This document shows positions 35,709 to 48,607 of a stretch of 64,000 nucleotides of DNA, one piece after another. How positions within the stretch are numbered: position 1 is the stretch's first letter; every line of letters begins with the position of its first letter. The stretch spans positions 15,559,501-15,623,500 of the forward strand of contig NC_092569.1 in the NCBI RefSeq assembly GCF_037975245.1, read 5' to 3'. Source of the stretch: Apostichopus japonicus (taxonomy: Eukaryota > Echinodermata > Holothuroidea > Aspidochirotida > Stichopodidae). The notes beneath the pieces were generated by a model. It did not search any database. It worked only from the letters and a program-made list of their open reading frames with translations, and was not told the origin of the DNA. The position numbers and the translations under genes are program-made.

Positions 35709-38700
35709 CTGAGATTAATACTGAAAATACACATAAAACATGAATAACACATTTATAATATCCATAATCCATACAATATATACCACAGACGAAGAATCAT
35801 ATATCAAAAGACCAACACTTTAATCCTTTGTATCATATTGATGCCTACTTTCGTCTGTTACTGTAGGCCAAACAAAATGACCTACAGTATGTCAAGCATA
35901 GATCTACTGTGTGAAAAAATATCATTTAGTATGTTTTTCAACGCTTGAGAATGGTCAGTTTGCACTCATCATTTCCACCTGGAGCATGTTGCACCATGGC
36001 CTGCTACAGACTTGTAACTTCCCAAAGACAAGGTTACCATGCACCGTAATTATAACTAGATCTACGTAAGCTACAGTACAAACAGTAGTGCACTGTGGTT
36101 GCACCCATACACTGTAACCTTCACTAGGTTTGTAGATAAACAAGTGTATTTGACGAAGTATCCATTGAAGCCAGTGTAGGCACTCCTGGGGAAAACTTGC
36201 ATAGTCATTGCATTGAGTGGGAGTGATTTTGCACCCCGTGGGGTTCTTTAATTGCTCCCAAGGCTTGGCAACATATTGATATGAGTTTAGGCCTACTTCA
36301 ATTTGAAATCAGTTAGATTAAGCCTTACACTGGTGACAGACTGAGTTAGGCTCAACTGTTAATATTATCAAACTGTGAATTTTTTTTTATTATACTTAAC
36401 TTTGAATTTGTAAGTCCCTAGCCCAAAGTTTACAGTTGTGGCGTTTTTGAAACTTCTCCCTTTATACAATTTGGCACATATAACCGAGACCAACCACATT
36501 TACTTCTAGGCTATGTGTTAATTCTTCATAAGTCCTATTCCTCTCATCAATAACAAACTTAGACTATTAGTTTTTAAGCCATGTCCCAACTAGTTTGGTT
36601 CTGATAGCACCTTGGTCATTATTAGTACACTGGTAGTACCTTCATAGAGTAGCCTTCTGCTTAGGCCAACTAAAATATAGAAGTCCAAATGGTTAGGGGG
36701 GTGTGTTATGTACAGGGAATAAAAAGAGACCTGATTTCACTGAGCTCACAAAATTTGATTTTAACTGTGAGATAAATCTGGACCAAATTACAATTCCCAA
36801 AGACAAAGAGCATACATGTATATAGGAACCTTTTACAGTCCCAGACAAAATGATCTTTCTAGCCTTCAAGAGTTGAAAAATCCCTCCAAAACATGGGCAA
36901 AGATTGGGACAAAAACAAAGTTGTACTTGCTGGTGATTTCAACCAACCCAACATTGACTGGAGCCAAAACATTATTTCAGGCACACATGTTTTCTCCGAA
37001 GCAGCAAAAATCCTTCTTGAAGTAGCCGACTCATTCAACCTCACACAAATCGTACAACTAGTCACCCACCAGAGACAATAATATCCTTGATCTTGTTTTC
37101 ACTAACAACGCTTCAGCTCTCACCCCAACTACCGTAAAGTCATAAACTTTTCAAAAAAGCCTAGAAAACTAATAAAACTGACGACCTAGGCTATAGAACC
37201 TTGAAGTTCAGGTATTTAACTGTCCTTTCATGCACCTTGTCTAGACTGTTTCAAAGACAAGCTGACCAACTCTTGTTTGGTTATCTAAATAACTTATACT
37301 CTTACACATACTTTGTAGCGCTCGGTTGGCGTTTATGTCCTCTACTACTACTAGGCTCTAGGCTAGTAGGATTTTTTGCCGACTTAACCCATTCAGATTT
37401 AGAACTAACGTTAGGCCCTAGGAATAGGCCTAAACAACGTTATACTAGTAAGTTATAGTACGGAGGCTTGGAATAATAGTACGAACGTAGCCTATATTAC
37501 AAAACTAGCTTTTGTCTTTAGCCTAACTGCACTGGTAGACATTATGATATCAAAGTTAACCAAGGCTGATTTATATGCCAAGCAATACTCACATAGGCTT
37601 ATACTTAGGCTTATCTGCGGTTGCATCAGACACAGATTGTTGAAAAAATGATACAGCTACCTAACACTGTGACACCGCTAAGCGCTTGCTGTTGACAAGC
37701 AATTCCTGGAAGTCGGTGGTCAACAAAGGTCATTTAACACAATAGCCTGATGATTAACCCAATGAATGGATCGGAAACTACAGTATATGTTTCTTGGGTG
37801 AAGGTCGACTTCAGGTTTCACCTCAACAGTTCGCACGCAAGTCTGTTACATCAAAGACAATCTTTAGATACATTAACCAGGGCACTAGAGTAAGCTCTCG
37901 GAATTGACAAAGACCTGGATGGTAATACGTAGGTGTATTCTATACTGCAGAGACCAATTGCCACCAAACCCAACGTACCTGCAGCTGTGCAAGAAGGACA
38001 CATCGAAAGTCAAAACAGCCCAACGTTGTAGTCATGTAGTGGAATTTTATTATCACGCATGGAACGCATAGAGCATATAGTAAAGATTTCAAGAAGTGGG
38101 GAGGTGATGTGAAGAAGAAAGTGACCTTTACCGACGTGAAAAGAATAATGTTATTCAAACTAGGTGTGTGTGCTTTTTACGGCGTGCAAAGCAAACGGAC
38201 ACGGACCAAAGGTAAAAAAACCAAAAACAATCCCAGTCGGAATAACAACCACCAAAAACCCAACTGAAACGACTGAAACCCACAAACAGAAATCTCTCAC
38301 TAACCCACGTATATAATGTAGCGTTTAACGTGGCGTGAAAAGGACACGGACCCAAAGGCCAACAGAACAATAACAAAAAAACTCAACAATTAAACCAGCC
38401 CCAAAAAGCCAACTCCAAACCACAAACAGACACCACCCAAACCCATTTCAAACTAGGTTGTCAAATGTTAACAATGTGTGGCCCGCTCCTCCGATTCCTT
38501 GGAATGAAAGTGGAACACAAACACATTACACATATCATAATAATTTTGAAAATATGGTGAAATGCTTTTAGTCTAATAGTCTGCAGTCCTTTCAGAAACA
38601 GGAAATTATGACGAAATTCAGACCTGTTCCCACATTTTATATAGAAAAAATTTGGAGAAAAATACCCTGAAAAACTGTAGAATGTGATGATTTTGATGAC

Positions 38701-38799
38701 GGCCCTTTAATTCTCACTATATAGGCATGTAGAGGCCGTCGATAGGCGCCAAGGGGGTGCGAGTTCTCGAGTCCTCAAATTTGTTTTTGAAGCAAGAGA
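35709..38799. other. Intergenic DNA between divergent ECHDC1 and RPA2
   Basis: Apart from the LINE fragment no coding sequence is seen. A 5' untranslated exon and promoter of ECHDC1 must lie somewhere to the right of 35708. The part 38180-38440 is strikingly rich in A and C and poor in G and T on this strand, with GACACGGACC(C)AAAGG repeated at about 38199 and 38342. Confidence 0.5.
36815..37150 (+). pseudogene. Broken LINE endonuclease fragment
   Basis: Three frames in turn encode pieces of an APE-type endonuclease of a non-LTR retrotransposon. YIGTFYSPRQNDLSSLQEL (from 36816) is followed by VVLAGDFNQPNIDW (from about 36920) and then DNILDLVFTNNASALTPT (from about 37075). Frameshifts and stops separate them. 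No reverse transcriptase follows, so this is a dead 5' fragment, probably of CR1-like type. Confidence 0.75.
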
Positions 38800-39176
38800 C
38801 AGTGGCGGAGCGTCCATACAGTAGGGGGGGGTTCCCCCCTGACGGACTCAAATGGACTGATGGCGCCCTTTTCAGCTCTTTACTACTTTTTACTTATTCG
38901 CGGTTATTAACTTTTTTATTGCGCTCTCATCTACTTATTGGCATTTGTCACATTAAGTTGGTGTAATTTGGCGATGACACAAATTTATTCTTCGTTTATC
39001 TGCAAATTAGCCAGTCCCGGAAAGGGTCATTTCCGGCGATCTAGGGAGTATCTTTACTCAAAAAAATTATGTATTCTACGCGCCAACCAATGGTGGCGCT
39101 CCCCTTAGATAGTGTCGGAAGCGCCCCTACAGACCTTTCTCGCCCCTCCTGACCAATACCCCTAGCTCCGCCACTG
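38800..39176. mobile_element. hAT-type MITE, copy A
   Basis: 377 bp with terminal inverted repeats CAGTGGCGGAGC / GCTCCGCCACTG. It is flanked by a perfect 8-bp duplication, GCAAGAGA (38792-38799 and 39177-39184). It shares its full layout with the copy at 52420-52811. No protein is encoded. Confidence 0.93.
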
Positions 39177-39775
39177 GCAAGAGATGTAGCCAGTGGCGGG
39201 AAGTGGGTAAGGGGTATATATATATATAGCTTCAACGATGTGATTTTAAGTTGATTTGAAAATGTCTGATACTTAAAGTAAATCAGTGGGTGGCGAAAGT
39301 ATCTAGGTGGTCCAGACCTGGGCTGACAAAGTGGCTTATTATAATAACGGCACCTAAAAACGTAATGAAAAATCAGTCGTTATCCGATGCTTGTGATTAT
39401 GCTCTCCCACAATACAGAAAAAAATAATGCTTGGTTGCATGACACACTATTTGTCAGTATGTGATATCATGTAGTGGCATAGAAGGCAAGAAAGTGGTCG
39501 TCCTTTCCATATTTTCAAGCTATAACTAAATTACCAATATTAGACCATGTGAAACTATTCTCAATTCCAGTAGAAACATTACTGGCAAAGCATTGTTGTA
39601 CCCCCAATAGATGCTTCGTTTTGCAGCACCTTATAGAGCCTCTGAGTAAGATCAAATATTATTTTCAGCATCATTAAGTTGCATTTCTCTTCACGGAATT
39701 ACTATATTTGCCAATTTTTCTCTTGGCATACTTGGAGCAGCGACAGAAGAACCTGTAGTTGTTATGTGAGTCCTC

Positions 39776-39803
39776 TTTTCGCGCAATTACTTGCGCGGGA
39801 AAA
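39776..39803. promoter_or_regulatory. E2F-like palindrome upstream of RPA2
   Basis: TTTTCGCGC (39776-39784) and GCGCGGGAAAA (39793-39803) form an inverted pair around a short AT-rich centre. Each half resembles the E2F consensus TTTSSCGC. It lies about 590 bases before the RPA2 start codon. RPA genes are S-phase genes and E2F targets in animals. Function here is inferred. Confidence 0.4.
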
Positions 39804-40394
39804 ATCTCACTGTTAACTAGCAAGTACTCCGTGCTAATAAACACGCCCCATAGATTTCAATATTACAAAGCTTCAGGTCTTGCAATGACGCTCACTTATA
39901 CGCTAGTGGATAACCATAAAAAGGGGCGAGGCCTCTAGCTATCCATCAAGTTAGAACACTTGCGATTTAGTTAAGCAAGATTCATTTTGAAGTATGCAAG
40001 GAAAATTTTGAAACTGTCCACACTACGTCTCTCTTGCACAAAATTTAACGACAGTCGCCACCTCAAATTCAAACCTGGTTTAATGATCTCAGTGTTAAGT
40101 TTTTCTTTTACTTGGAGTACAAAACGAAATTCACAACATTCAGATATCTGCTTGTCAGACTCACAGGCAGAAAGTCTGAGACTGTTTGCAAATAAGCTCA
40201 CTTAGTACTAGTTATACCTACCTTGGCGTAGCCTAACGTAAGGCTAATCCAGACCTAGCTAATTTAGGCTGCCGTAAAATTAATTCAGATCAGCCACAAC
40301 GGTGCATGCTACGGATCGAGTAACCTGGCCTCAGTAACAACGCGTTGCTGTGTGGTGTTACGTTGTGAGCAAGTTGGCTTAAGGATCAATTCAC

Positions 40395-43300
40395 CATGTG
40401 GGGAAATCAAGGCGGTAATGTCATCGTTTTTGAGATGTTAATTTGTTTAATAACATGGCACAAATTTGTGCAATGTTCCGTTTTCACGAAACAGTGGCAG
40501 GATGGGCTAGGCCTTGCGTGATAGGCCAAGGTCCTAATTGCAACACATAAGCCTAACGTTACAAATGTTCGGTGCATTCTGCGATATATATATATACATA
40601 GTCTTTTCTTATGACAGTTTTCTTTCCATATGTAATCTAATCGCCAAGAAGAACAACGTAAAACCATACATGATGCAATACTTAGCTCACTTAGTGTTGC
40701 TATAGCTAGTACTGCTAGTGCTACTACTATGCTACTACTAGTACTAGTACTCGTACTACTAGTAGTACTGCCACGACTGGCAGTTAGAGTAGCCTTGGCC
40801 TAGACTAGGCATCGTGTAGGCATAGGTCTTACTATTAAGTTAGGCGTATCTTTAGCCAACAAATCCCTAACAAGATGACTATAAATTTCCCAGGGACAGT
40901 TCTTATGTTGCATGTACAGTTCTAGTATCAAATCCTGGATCTTAAAAATTATCCCTGTAATATTGTTTAAAATAAGTCTGTGAATAAAGTAAATTTACTT
41001 GTTTGTTTGGTCTCCCGTTCATACTCATAGACTTGGCTTGAACCTAAGCAGAATTGTTTACGACTAGAACTGTGAAGTAATATACTCATGACTGGTAGAT
41101 ACAGAAAACAAGATCTTTGACTAATATCAATACCTCTAATTAACCTGAAAACCATGTCATTGTAATAAGTGAACTAATAATTAGATTTTTAGAACATTTC
41201 TTCCAAATTTGTTTACATATACTTTGTGAATGATTTGTTTTCTGATTTGGCATTTGACCAAGATCTTAGAAACACACGGCCATCAGGCAAACCCCTTTAA
41301 ATGTATAGTGTTGGCATAATCCTTGATGTCATTCTCTTGGTGGGAGGGGGGGGGGGTTAAGGGAGTGTGCTGGGTGGAGGAAAAATATCATATCCCTGGA
41401 CAAACAAAATAGTCACTTTAGCCTAAGCCTAAAGGCACATCAAAATGTATGACCTTTAAGAATATAGTTAGTCGTTGGTTGGTGTGATGGTCAAATGAAA
41501 AAGCAGGCAAATTTTTGAATAGTGGCCTTTAATTTTCTTATTTTTTTTAAGGCAAGACAAATTGCAAACTTTGGCATACCAATGTCTGTATGTATTACCA
41601 CTACATTTAAATTAATTAACATGTACCTGCAGTCCTGTGTAGCCTTATGTTAGGATAGGAGGCTATGTCTGAGCTGGACTTGGTGCTTTGACTTGAATAG
41701 TGCCTACATGCCAAGCTTCACTGTACAATACCATGAGACCCCCACAATTTAATGTACACCTAGGTCCAACGTCAAACACAGCCCAGGGGATTTCAAAATC
41801 TCACATGCAAAATCTGAAACTGGTGCACTGAAACAAGGTGAATCATATATTTACATTGATGTTTGAATATTGTTTGTACAACCTGGCCGGGTAATAGAAA
41901 CTTTTGAGGGGAAGGGGTTGGGGTGGTGAGGGGGGGTGTCCGGGGTGATTCTGTGGGGAATGGAAGGATCAGGTGAGTTTCATGTTGATACCAACAACCC
42001 CCCAAAACAGGCTTCCATCCAACCAAAATACCAATTGTAACATATATACTGAATGACGTAGAGAAATTTAAAACAGAACTATGTGTCTATCATATGATTT
42101 TCATAATTTAAAAACTATTGTTACTTCTTTACAGGGTTTGATGGAGATGGTGGCAACCAGCAAGGGGGAGGTTATGTGACTTCACCTGGTGGATTTGGCT
42201 CTCCTACACCAACACAGTCAAGGGTAAGGAGTCTGAATGTATTTGTTTTAAGAAGTACAGTAATATTATGTAAAATTAGAATATACTAAATATTAGTTAT
42301 TAGTTATCCTGTACAGCCAAGGGTAAGGTGTCAGAAGATATTTTTATGTAAAAGTACAATATATTATGTAAACTGAGAATATACTTTACAGTATAATTAT
42401 CCCGTACAGTCAAGGGTAAGGTGTCAGAATATACATGTAAAAGTACATAAATATTATGTAAAATGAGAATATACTATTATTTCATATAGGCAAGGGTAAG
42501 GTTTCAGAAGATACTGTATATATATGTATGCAAAAGTACATGCTTAATAATATGTATTTGTTGCACTTTTGTTGTGTTGTTTGATTAGGCTAGACAGGGT
42601 AGATCTTTTCTTCTTGATGACTTTATTTTGTCCCCTTTAAGTATACATGTATATACTATGCAAATTGAGAATACATTATAATGTAACACACTCTGTAATT
42701 CAATGGGCCTCCCTAACTGGCCATGGACTACTGGACTGTCATCTCCTTACCCCACTCACAAATTAAAACAGAGTATTGAAATACTTCTTTAACACTGAGA
42801 AGGGTTACATCTATAGGCCATGCCTACTTGTGTGCTAAGGTTTGACCTTTACACTGATGTGGCAAATGAAGGTTGGCAGTTAAGGTATAGAGTGATCCTT
42901 CCTTTAAGATTTGTTGTATTGAAGCAACTTTTGAAGGTAGCTTTACTTGGTCATGTTAAACTATTGCGTGATCATGATCTAAATCCCTGCATCTAAATCC
43001 CTAAATGCAGTGATCATCTAAATCCTTGCATCTTAATCCCTAAATGCAGTGATCATCCAAATCCTTTCATCTAAATCCCTAAATGAAGTGATCATCTAAA
43101 TCCCTAAATGCAGTTGTCATTTCAATCCCTGCATCTAAATCCCTTAATCCCTAATTGCAGAATAATGAATTCCTGTGGGTATCATTGCAAGACGATATTC
43201 GTTGGACTTTTGAGTGCGATTGGGAGATGCACTTTATCTAAATTGCCACTCCCTCATTGAGGTGTAGAAAAGTAGATCTGCAAACTAAATTGTAAAATAA

Positions 43301-46300
43301 AACATGCAGGGGCTGGTGTGTGGTTTGCATCCTGTGGGAAGTCCCTCAGGGGAAGGTAGATTTGGCACACTGTAGTTCCCTGGGACCGGCTTTTAAAATT
43401 GTGCACACTCGAGTGAGTGTCATACGTTACCAATGGCCTGGGGTTAAACATTGTCAAAGTTATGTTGGAAAGCCTTGCTTTTATATTTAAGAATGTTATA
43501 AACCTTCAACTTTAGACGTGCCAATTTTGGATGGAGGTCAAACACTTAAAATGTGTTAGTGGCCGTTTTTTGGCATACTTGTATGGTCGTGACAGTTACA
43601 GACAAAATCTGTGAGCAACTTGGTAGTCGAGGAGGTGCTAGAAATCATCCGAATTAATGAGGGGCCGTTAACTGTCAATACTTAACTAAGTTACGAAATC
43701 CTTGTGTAAACCATAAACTGTGTCCTATAGTCCAGACACCCTAACTCATATCCACAAGACAAATTATGTGAACTCTTAGCCTTCTTCAATCCACAGGGGA
43801 AGCGAGCCCAGAACCTGATTCCGTGTACCATTGCACAGATCCTGACGTCTAAAGCGATCGATGATGGTTTCAGATGCGGGGAAGTCGACCTTCATCAGGT
43901 TTGTCATTTTGAAAGAAGTTACACCTTCCGAAAGGTTTTGTGAACCGTGGTGGATGTGCTTCAGGTTATGTTGTGTCATAAATTGATGTATTTTGCTTTA
44001 ATTTGAAAGGTTATCAAGGGGTAATCTCTGTGAGGCCAAAAGAGAAATGTTTGGCAGTGTTTTTGTGTGTTTTGCAATGGGGCAGTGTGGAGGGTAGGCA
44101 TTTAGGGTGCTCTAGTATTAAGACCTCAAGTTCTTGCATTCATACCATCAGTGAGGTTAGAGTCCAGGTTTCGCAGCCCGGAACGGAAACTTTCACAGAA
44201 CGGGTTCAGCTCATGGGCTGACCATTGAGCACCGTCACTGGTTTGTCAGGATTTGGCTGGTAAAATCGAATAAGTGTTGACATTGACAATTGCTCATTGA
44301 TGGTTAGGGCAGCTGGTGGTATGTCCGTCTGCACAGTCATTACATTCATGGATCAGAAGCCACTAATCATCAGGGACTCATGAAATGTGGTGGTATTGAG
44401 AGGAACCCCTGTAATCGGATTTGGTAGTTTGGAGTTACAAACTGCCAAATTGTGTTTGGTTGCATTCTTTTAACCGTCTTAGGAAGGACAATTTAGGGTT
44501 ATCACAACGTTGAACTTGTTACGTGCGTTCATCACCGACAGTTTATTAAAATACCGGAGTACGCTGTCAGGGGGGGTTGTATTACACGCAGTCCTGGTAT
44601 GGGGAAGTGGACGCGAAAAATTACACGCCTGCCACATTATTCTCAATTCTCATTAGATACTCATTAAAAGAGAAGCCTGAAGGCTTGGTAGTCTAAGGCC
44701 TGGAAGCTATCAAGGATCAATTATTTAATTAAAAAAAAGGAAACCCATATTCAAAAAAGACTTCCTCAACTCTTAGAATCTGCTGACATGTCTTTAACTA
44801 ATTTATTAAGTGAACTGACATTACCGTACAACCAGTCATTTTGTTTTGTTTGTTGTCAAAGGTCTCCATCGTGGGGGTCATCTTGAATATGGATATGCAA
44901 GCCACGCATATACGTTACGAACTGGACGACATGTCCGGCCCGACCATGGAAATAAGACAGTGGATCGATAGCGATGTGAGTTGTAACCCCGTCACACATT
45001 TTTGTAAACGCAATCACTTCCCTTTTAAGTTAACATATCCATTGTCCCATCACCATCGAAACGGTCAAAATTGGACCAATTTTTGTGTGACTTTCCATGG
45101 GAATGGTCAAAAGAGTCTGGGCCTGGATTGTCCAGTAGGTAGCCACACACCGCCTGTTTGAAGGCATGACCCAATTTGAGAATGGTATTAGTGTGATAAT
45201 TGCTTATGTATATGAGGAAAATGAGTGGTAAACCAATTCCCGAAACATGTATGTATACCATTCGGGGATGGGGGAATCGGGGGTGGGGTGGGGGAATAAC
45301 TGTCTGGTATCACATTACAGAAATTCTTTGCAAAAGTGGCATATTGCTTTACAAGTAGAAAGAGGTTTAGCACTTTTAATGTACAAAGGAATTATAACAT
45401 TTTATGAGAAAAAGACCAGAGCCTTCAACACAGCTTCACAAAACTTGAACACTAAATTATACCCTGAATGCCCCCCCCCCCCGCCCCAAATGCCAGGTTT
45501 GGTTTCATGTGTTTGTGAAATTCTTGTGTTCCATTTGTGACATTTTGAAACAATTAATACACTTTTGCTGTTATCGACTGTTTCAACATTATGTGAAACA
45601 AAAGGAGTTAAGTTCTTCTAAATCTCCCCCCCCCCACTTTTCATAGGACATTCACAATGACACTGTCATTTAGTTATTTCTCCTTTTGTTGTGGGTTCAT
45701 AGCAGCAAAGGGCAAAGGAATATGTCACAATAGTATATCTATTAGCTTTCGTGAATGTAATTGTCTACATTTAAATCTCAAACCCAGTCAACTTATACAG
45801 ACTGTAACCAATCAAGAAGGCATAACAATTGCTTAAAACTTAGTCAATCCAAAATTCTCACCAGATGAAGATTATCGAGTGACTACGACGAAATCAGTTC
45901 AATCCAAAACATATCGTTACCTGGATTCCTATTTTAAAATCATGCATACACCCTTGAAAAACGAAACCGAAAATTTTCAGAATTTTTTTCATTGTTTTTT
46001 TCTCTTACGTTATCTGAAATGACTATTGAACAGTTTAAAAGCAGAATAACTATATTTTGTTAGATCAATGAATTTATTGTTTGCTTTCATGAAGTGCCCT
46101 GTTTGTTATTGAAGTATATCCTGTCTCAGTTTTCCTGTGCATTTAAGCTACCCACACAACCCCCCCCCACCCACTCCCCCTAACTGAACACGACCCGACT
46201 CAACAAGGTTTTCTTCATACTCGCAAGGTTTGTGAAGCCCAATTTATGCCACCTACAAAACTTGATAATATATTGGAGTAATGCTTTTTTTCCATCCCCA

Positions 46301-48607
46301 ACCAGACATCATTAGAAAAGAATGATGTTTGCTTTCACGTTGCTTCTTATGTTGTGTTTCCACGGCGATAGGAGAACAGCGCACCCGAGCAGCAGCCGGA
46401 AGTACATCACCACGGAACCTACGTCAAGGTCATAGGCAGTGTCCGGGCGTTCGGTGGGAAGACGACCGTCTCACCTTTCAAAATAGCACCTCTGACCGAC
46501 CTGAACGAGATCACAGTACACATGTTGGAAGTCATCCACGCACACATGTACCTGACCAAGAAGAAACAACAGGTAAAGAAAGAGGTCGTTGCTTTTAAGT
46601 TGGGAGAGACTCAAGCGTGTGTCGGCGTAGGAGTGTGCTGATCACATGTTTTGGAATGTTGGGGATTATCTATAAGTGAGCAGAACCACAACCAAGTTGG
46701 GATCAAGAAGATAGTCTGAAGAAGTCACTTTTTGAAGTATTCTACGCGTAAAATTAGTTTAAGTGATGCTGTGATTTATCCCAACCACAGATACCTTGCT
46801 GAGTATTAAAGTAAAAATATCTCTTTTTGTCAAGTGAGGGAAGCCAAAATGGACTCAGCTCAGCAAAATGGAAGCAGTTTTTGCATCCTTTTCTATGATT
46901 TTCTCAACCTCATTGACACCATTGATTCCATAGTGACATACATAACTAGCTTATCTATTCAAATGTTGGAATAAAAGTTGGAAAATTTACATCATTGAAC
47001 ATTGTTCTTCTCAAGATATTTTCCGTAAGGGTCTAATAAAGCCCACCAATAATAGGAATATCTAAATGCTACGAATACCATTGAATAATGATTTAAGTTA
47101 TTTTCACTTGATCTCGAAGATGAAAGTAGATTGAAGTAAGCTGAAATATCTTATTTGTATTCTCATTTCAATAGACGGGCATGCCTGGTACCCCTGCTGC
47201 TAGTGGTATGTCCATGCAGACTCCTAATAAGATGCAGGGAACACAGGGAGGCGATTACAATAACATACCCAACCACGGCCTGAACACAGTCCAGAGAGAC
47301 GTAAGTTGTGACAAACACTCCATTATTACTGTCAAGTGTTTTGCCCCAAATTCTGTTTTTTATATATTTTTTTTATTCATATACACTGTAGTCATTAACT
47401 TCTTTTATACGTAGTGATGCAATAGTGATATCGTTCAGGGAAATTGTTTAAGTGATTTCTCGGGATGTCCCTTTGACAAGCAGCCTTTTACAGTTTGGGT
47501 GTCCCAAGCAGCAAATTTGGAAGTACAACTAAATGTACCAAAATAACCAAGAATGACCAATGTGTACAATAAAGGAGAGATGTGTAGGTTTGGGGACTAG
47601 AACACCAGCTTTGAGCCAGTAAAACTAACACAGAGTTATCTGGGGGTCAGTCTCCCCCCCACCCAGGGGGTATCATTTAGACACGGTAAATGGAGCAACT
47701 TTTTGTCAGCTGCTTTTAGGCTCTTCTAGAATACTATTCAAATTTTGACAAAAGGCATCCTTACTTCAAATGTTAGACAAGGCTACGTTCCGTATACTTT
47801 ACAGGTTCACCAGTTGATTGTCGGCTGTCCTGACGAACAAGGCATCAGCTTGAACCAGTTGAAGGCAGCGTTAACGTCTAAGAGAGTTTCCATGGATCAT
47901 ATCAAGTGAGTGAGCCATTCTCCAATTGTTACCCTTCCCCCTTCTGCAACAATTTTTCTTTAGACCTCGCACATGTTTCTACTCGGCATCGACTCAACTG
48001 TTAATTTACCAGGATGAGACTCCAAAAAGGATGAATTTGAAAAAGAAAAAAAAAAGATGAAATTATGGAAATGTTGTTTAGCCAATAGAATGTCAGTATT
48101 TTTAGTAGTCTGTGATTAATTGCAACTGTGTGAGAACTTCAGATCTTCTCTGCAAACAATACAAACCCTTAAATTGTTTCCTGCTCTCTATCCCTCCATT
48201 AATATTTTTCCGGGTACCAGTCGGCGAAAACTTCATCCGTTATCTGAAAAATGTGCGATTTAATTACTACGCGAACGTACGTGTTCATAGAGCAGCCATT
48301 GCCAAGTGAATGTTAGTATTTACAATACTTTGTGATAAATGCAACAATATGAGAACCTCAAAACATCTCTGCAAAATGCCAGCACTTTATTATTCCTGCT
48401 ATGTGTCCCTGCTATCAGAGCCATTCATTCTGATGAAGTGGGATGTCAATAATATGCTGCAATGTTTTTTCGATCACGTTTCATTCCTGTAATTTCTGTC
48501 CCTGCTTGTGTGTATTTTCTCGCAGAGCTGCCGTTGAATTTCTTTCCAACGAAGGACACATTTACTCCACCATAGATGACGACCACTTCAAGTCCACGGA
48601 GGGCTAG
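40395..48607 (+). CDS. RPA2: Replication protein A 32 kDa subunit, 8 coding exons
   Basis: Coding exons are 40395-40413, 42135-42223, 43797-43898, 44862-44975, 46372-46572, 47175-47300, 47805-47905 and 48526-48607. All introns are GT-AG, and the frame joins to 277 residues (about 270 is usual). RPA2 is the middle subunit of the heterotrimer that coats single-stranded DNA in replication, repair and checkpoint signalling. Visible parts: a Gly/Ser/Thr-rich N-terminus to about residue 36, where kinases act in known RPA2 proteins; [12 protein letters not shown] leading into the OB fold (about 70-172) with YELDDMSGP and IRQWIDSD; a Met/Gly/Asn-rich linker (about 175-210); and a C-terminal winged helix with [20 protein letters not shown]. 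The start MWGNQG in CACCATG context matches the family. A 19-nt first coding exon is unusually short. The exon 2 donor lies in a tandem repeat. Confidence 0.97.
42212..42520. repeat. Four-copy tandem repeat containing the RPA2 exon 2 splice donor
   Basis: CAAGGGTAAGG or its near variant ACAG(T/C)CAAGGGTAAGG starts at about 42219, 42318, 42411 and 42491, giving periods of 99, 93 and 80 bases. Each is followed by GTACA.TA.TATTATGTAAA and GAATATAC blocks. The first copy spans the exon 2 end and the real donor at 42224. Confidence 0.85.
42967..43160. repeat. 39-bp minisatellite in RPA2 intron 2
   Basis: About four to five diverged units combining TGATCATCTAAATCCCTGCA and TCTAAATCCCTAAATGCAG. Confidence 0.85.
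46864..47095 (+). repeat. Dispersed repeat copy 2, uninterrupted
   Basis: It aligns with the split copy at 4450-6845 and preserves the site corresponding to the insertion, around 46927-46937. Located in RPA2 intron 5. Confidence 0.7.

Larger units (their letters stand above)
40414..48525 (+). other. RPA2 introns
   Basis: Intron 1 (40414-42134) holds only G-rich tracts near 41345. Intron 2 holds the donor-containing tandem repeat and a 39-bp minisatellite. Intron 4 (44976-46371) holds C-rich runs near 45471, 45629 and 46160. Intron 5 holds the intact dispersed repeat copy. Nothing else is recognised. Confidence 0.6.

Noticed and set aside
42967-43160. CRISPR-like regularly spaced repeats
   Set aside because: The units are contiguous, diverged minisatellite copies without unique spacers, in an intron of a eukaryotic gene.
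46329-46598. Plus-strand frame of 89 codons over an RPA2 exon
   Set aside because: It is out of frame with the RPA2 exon at 46372-46572, whose own frame matches the family.
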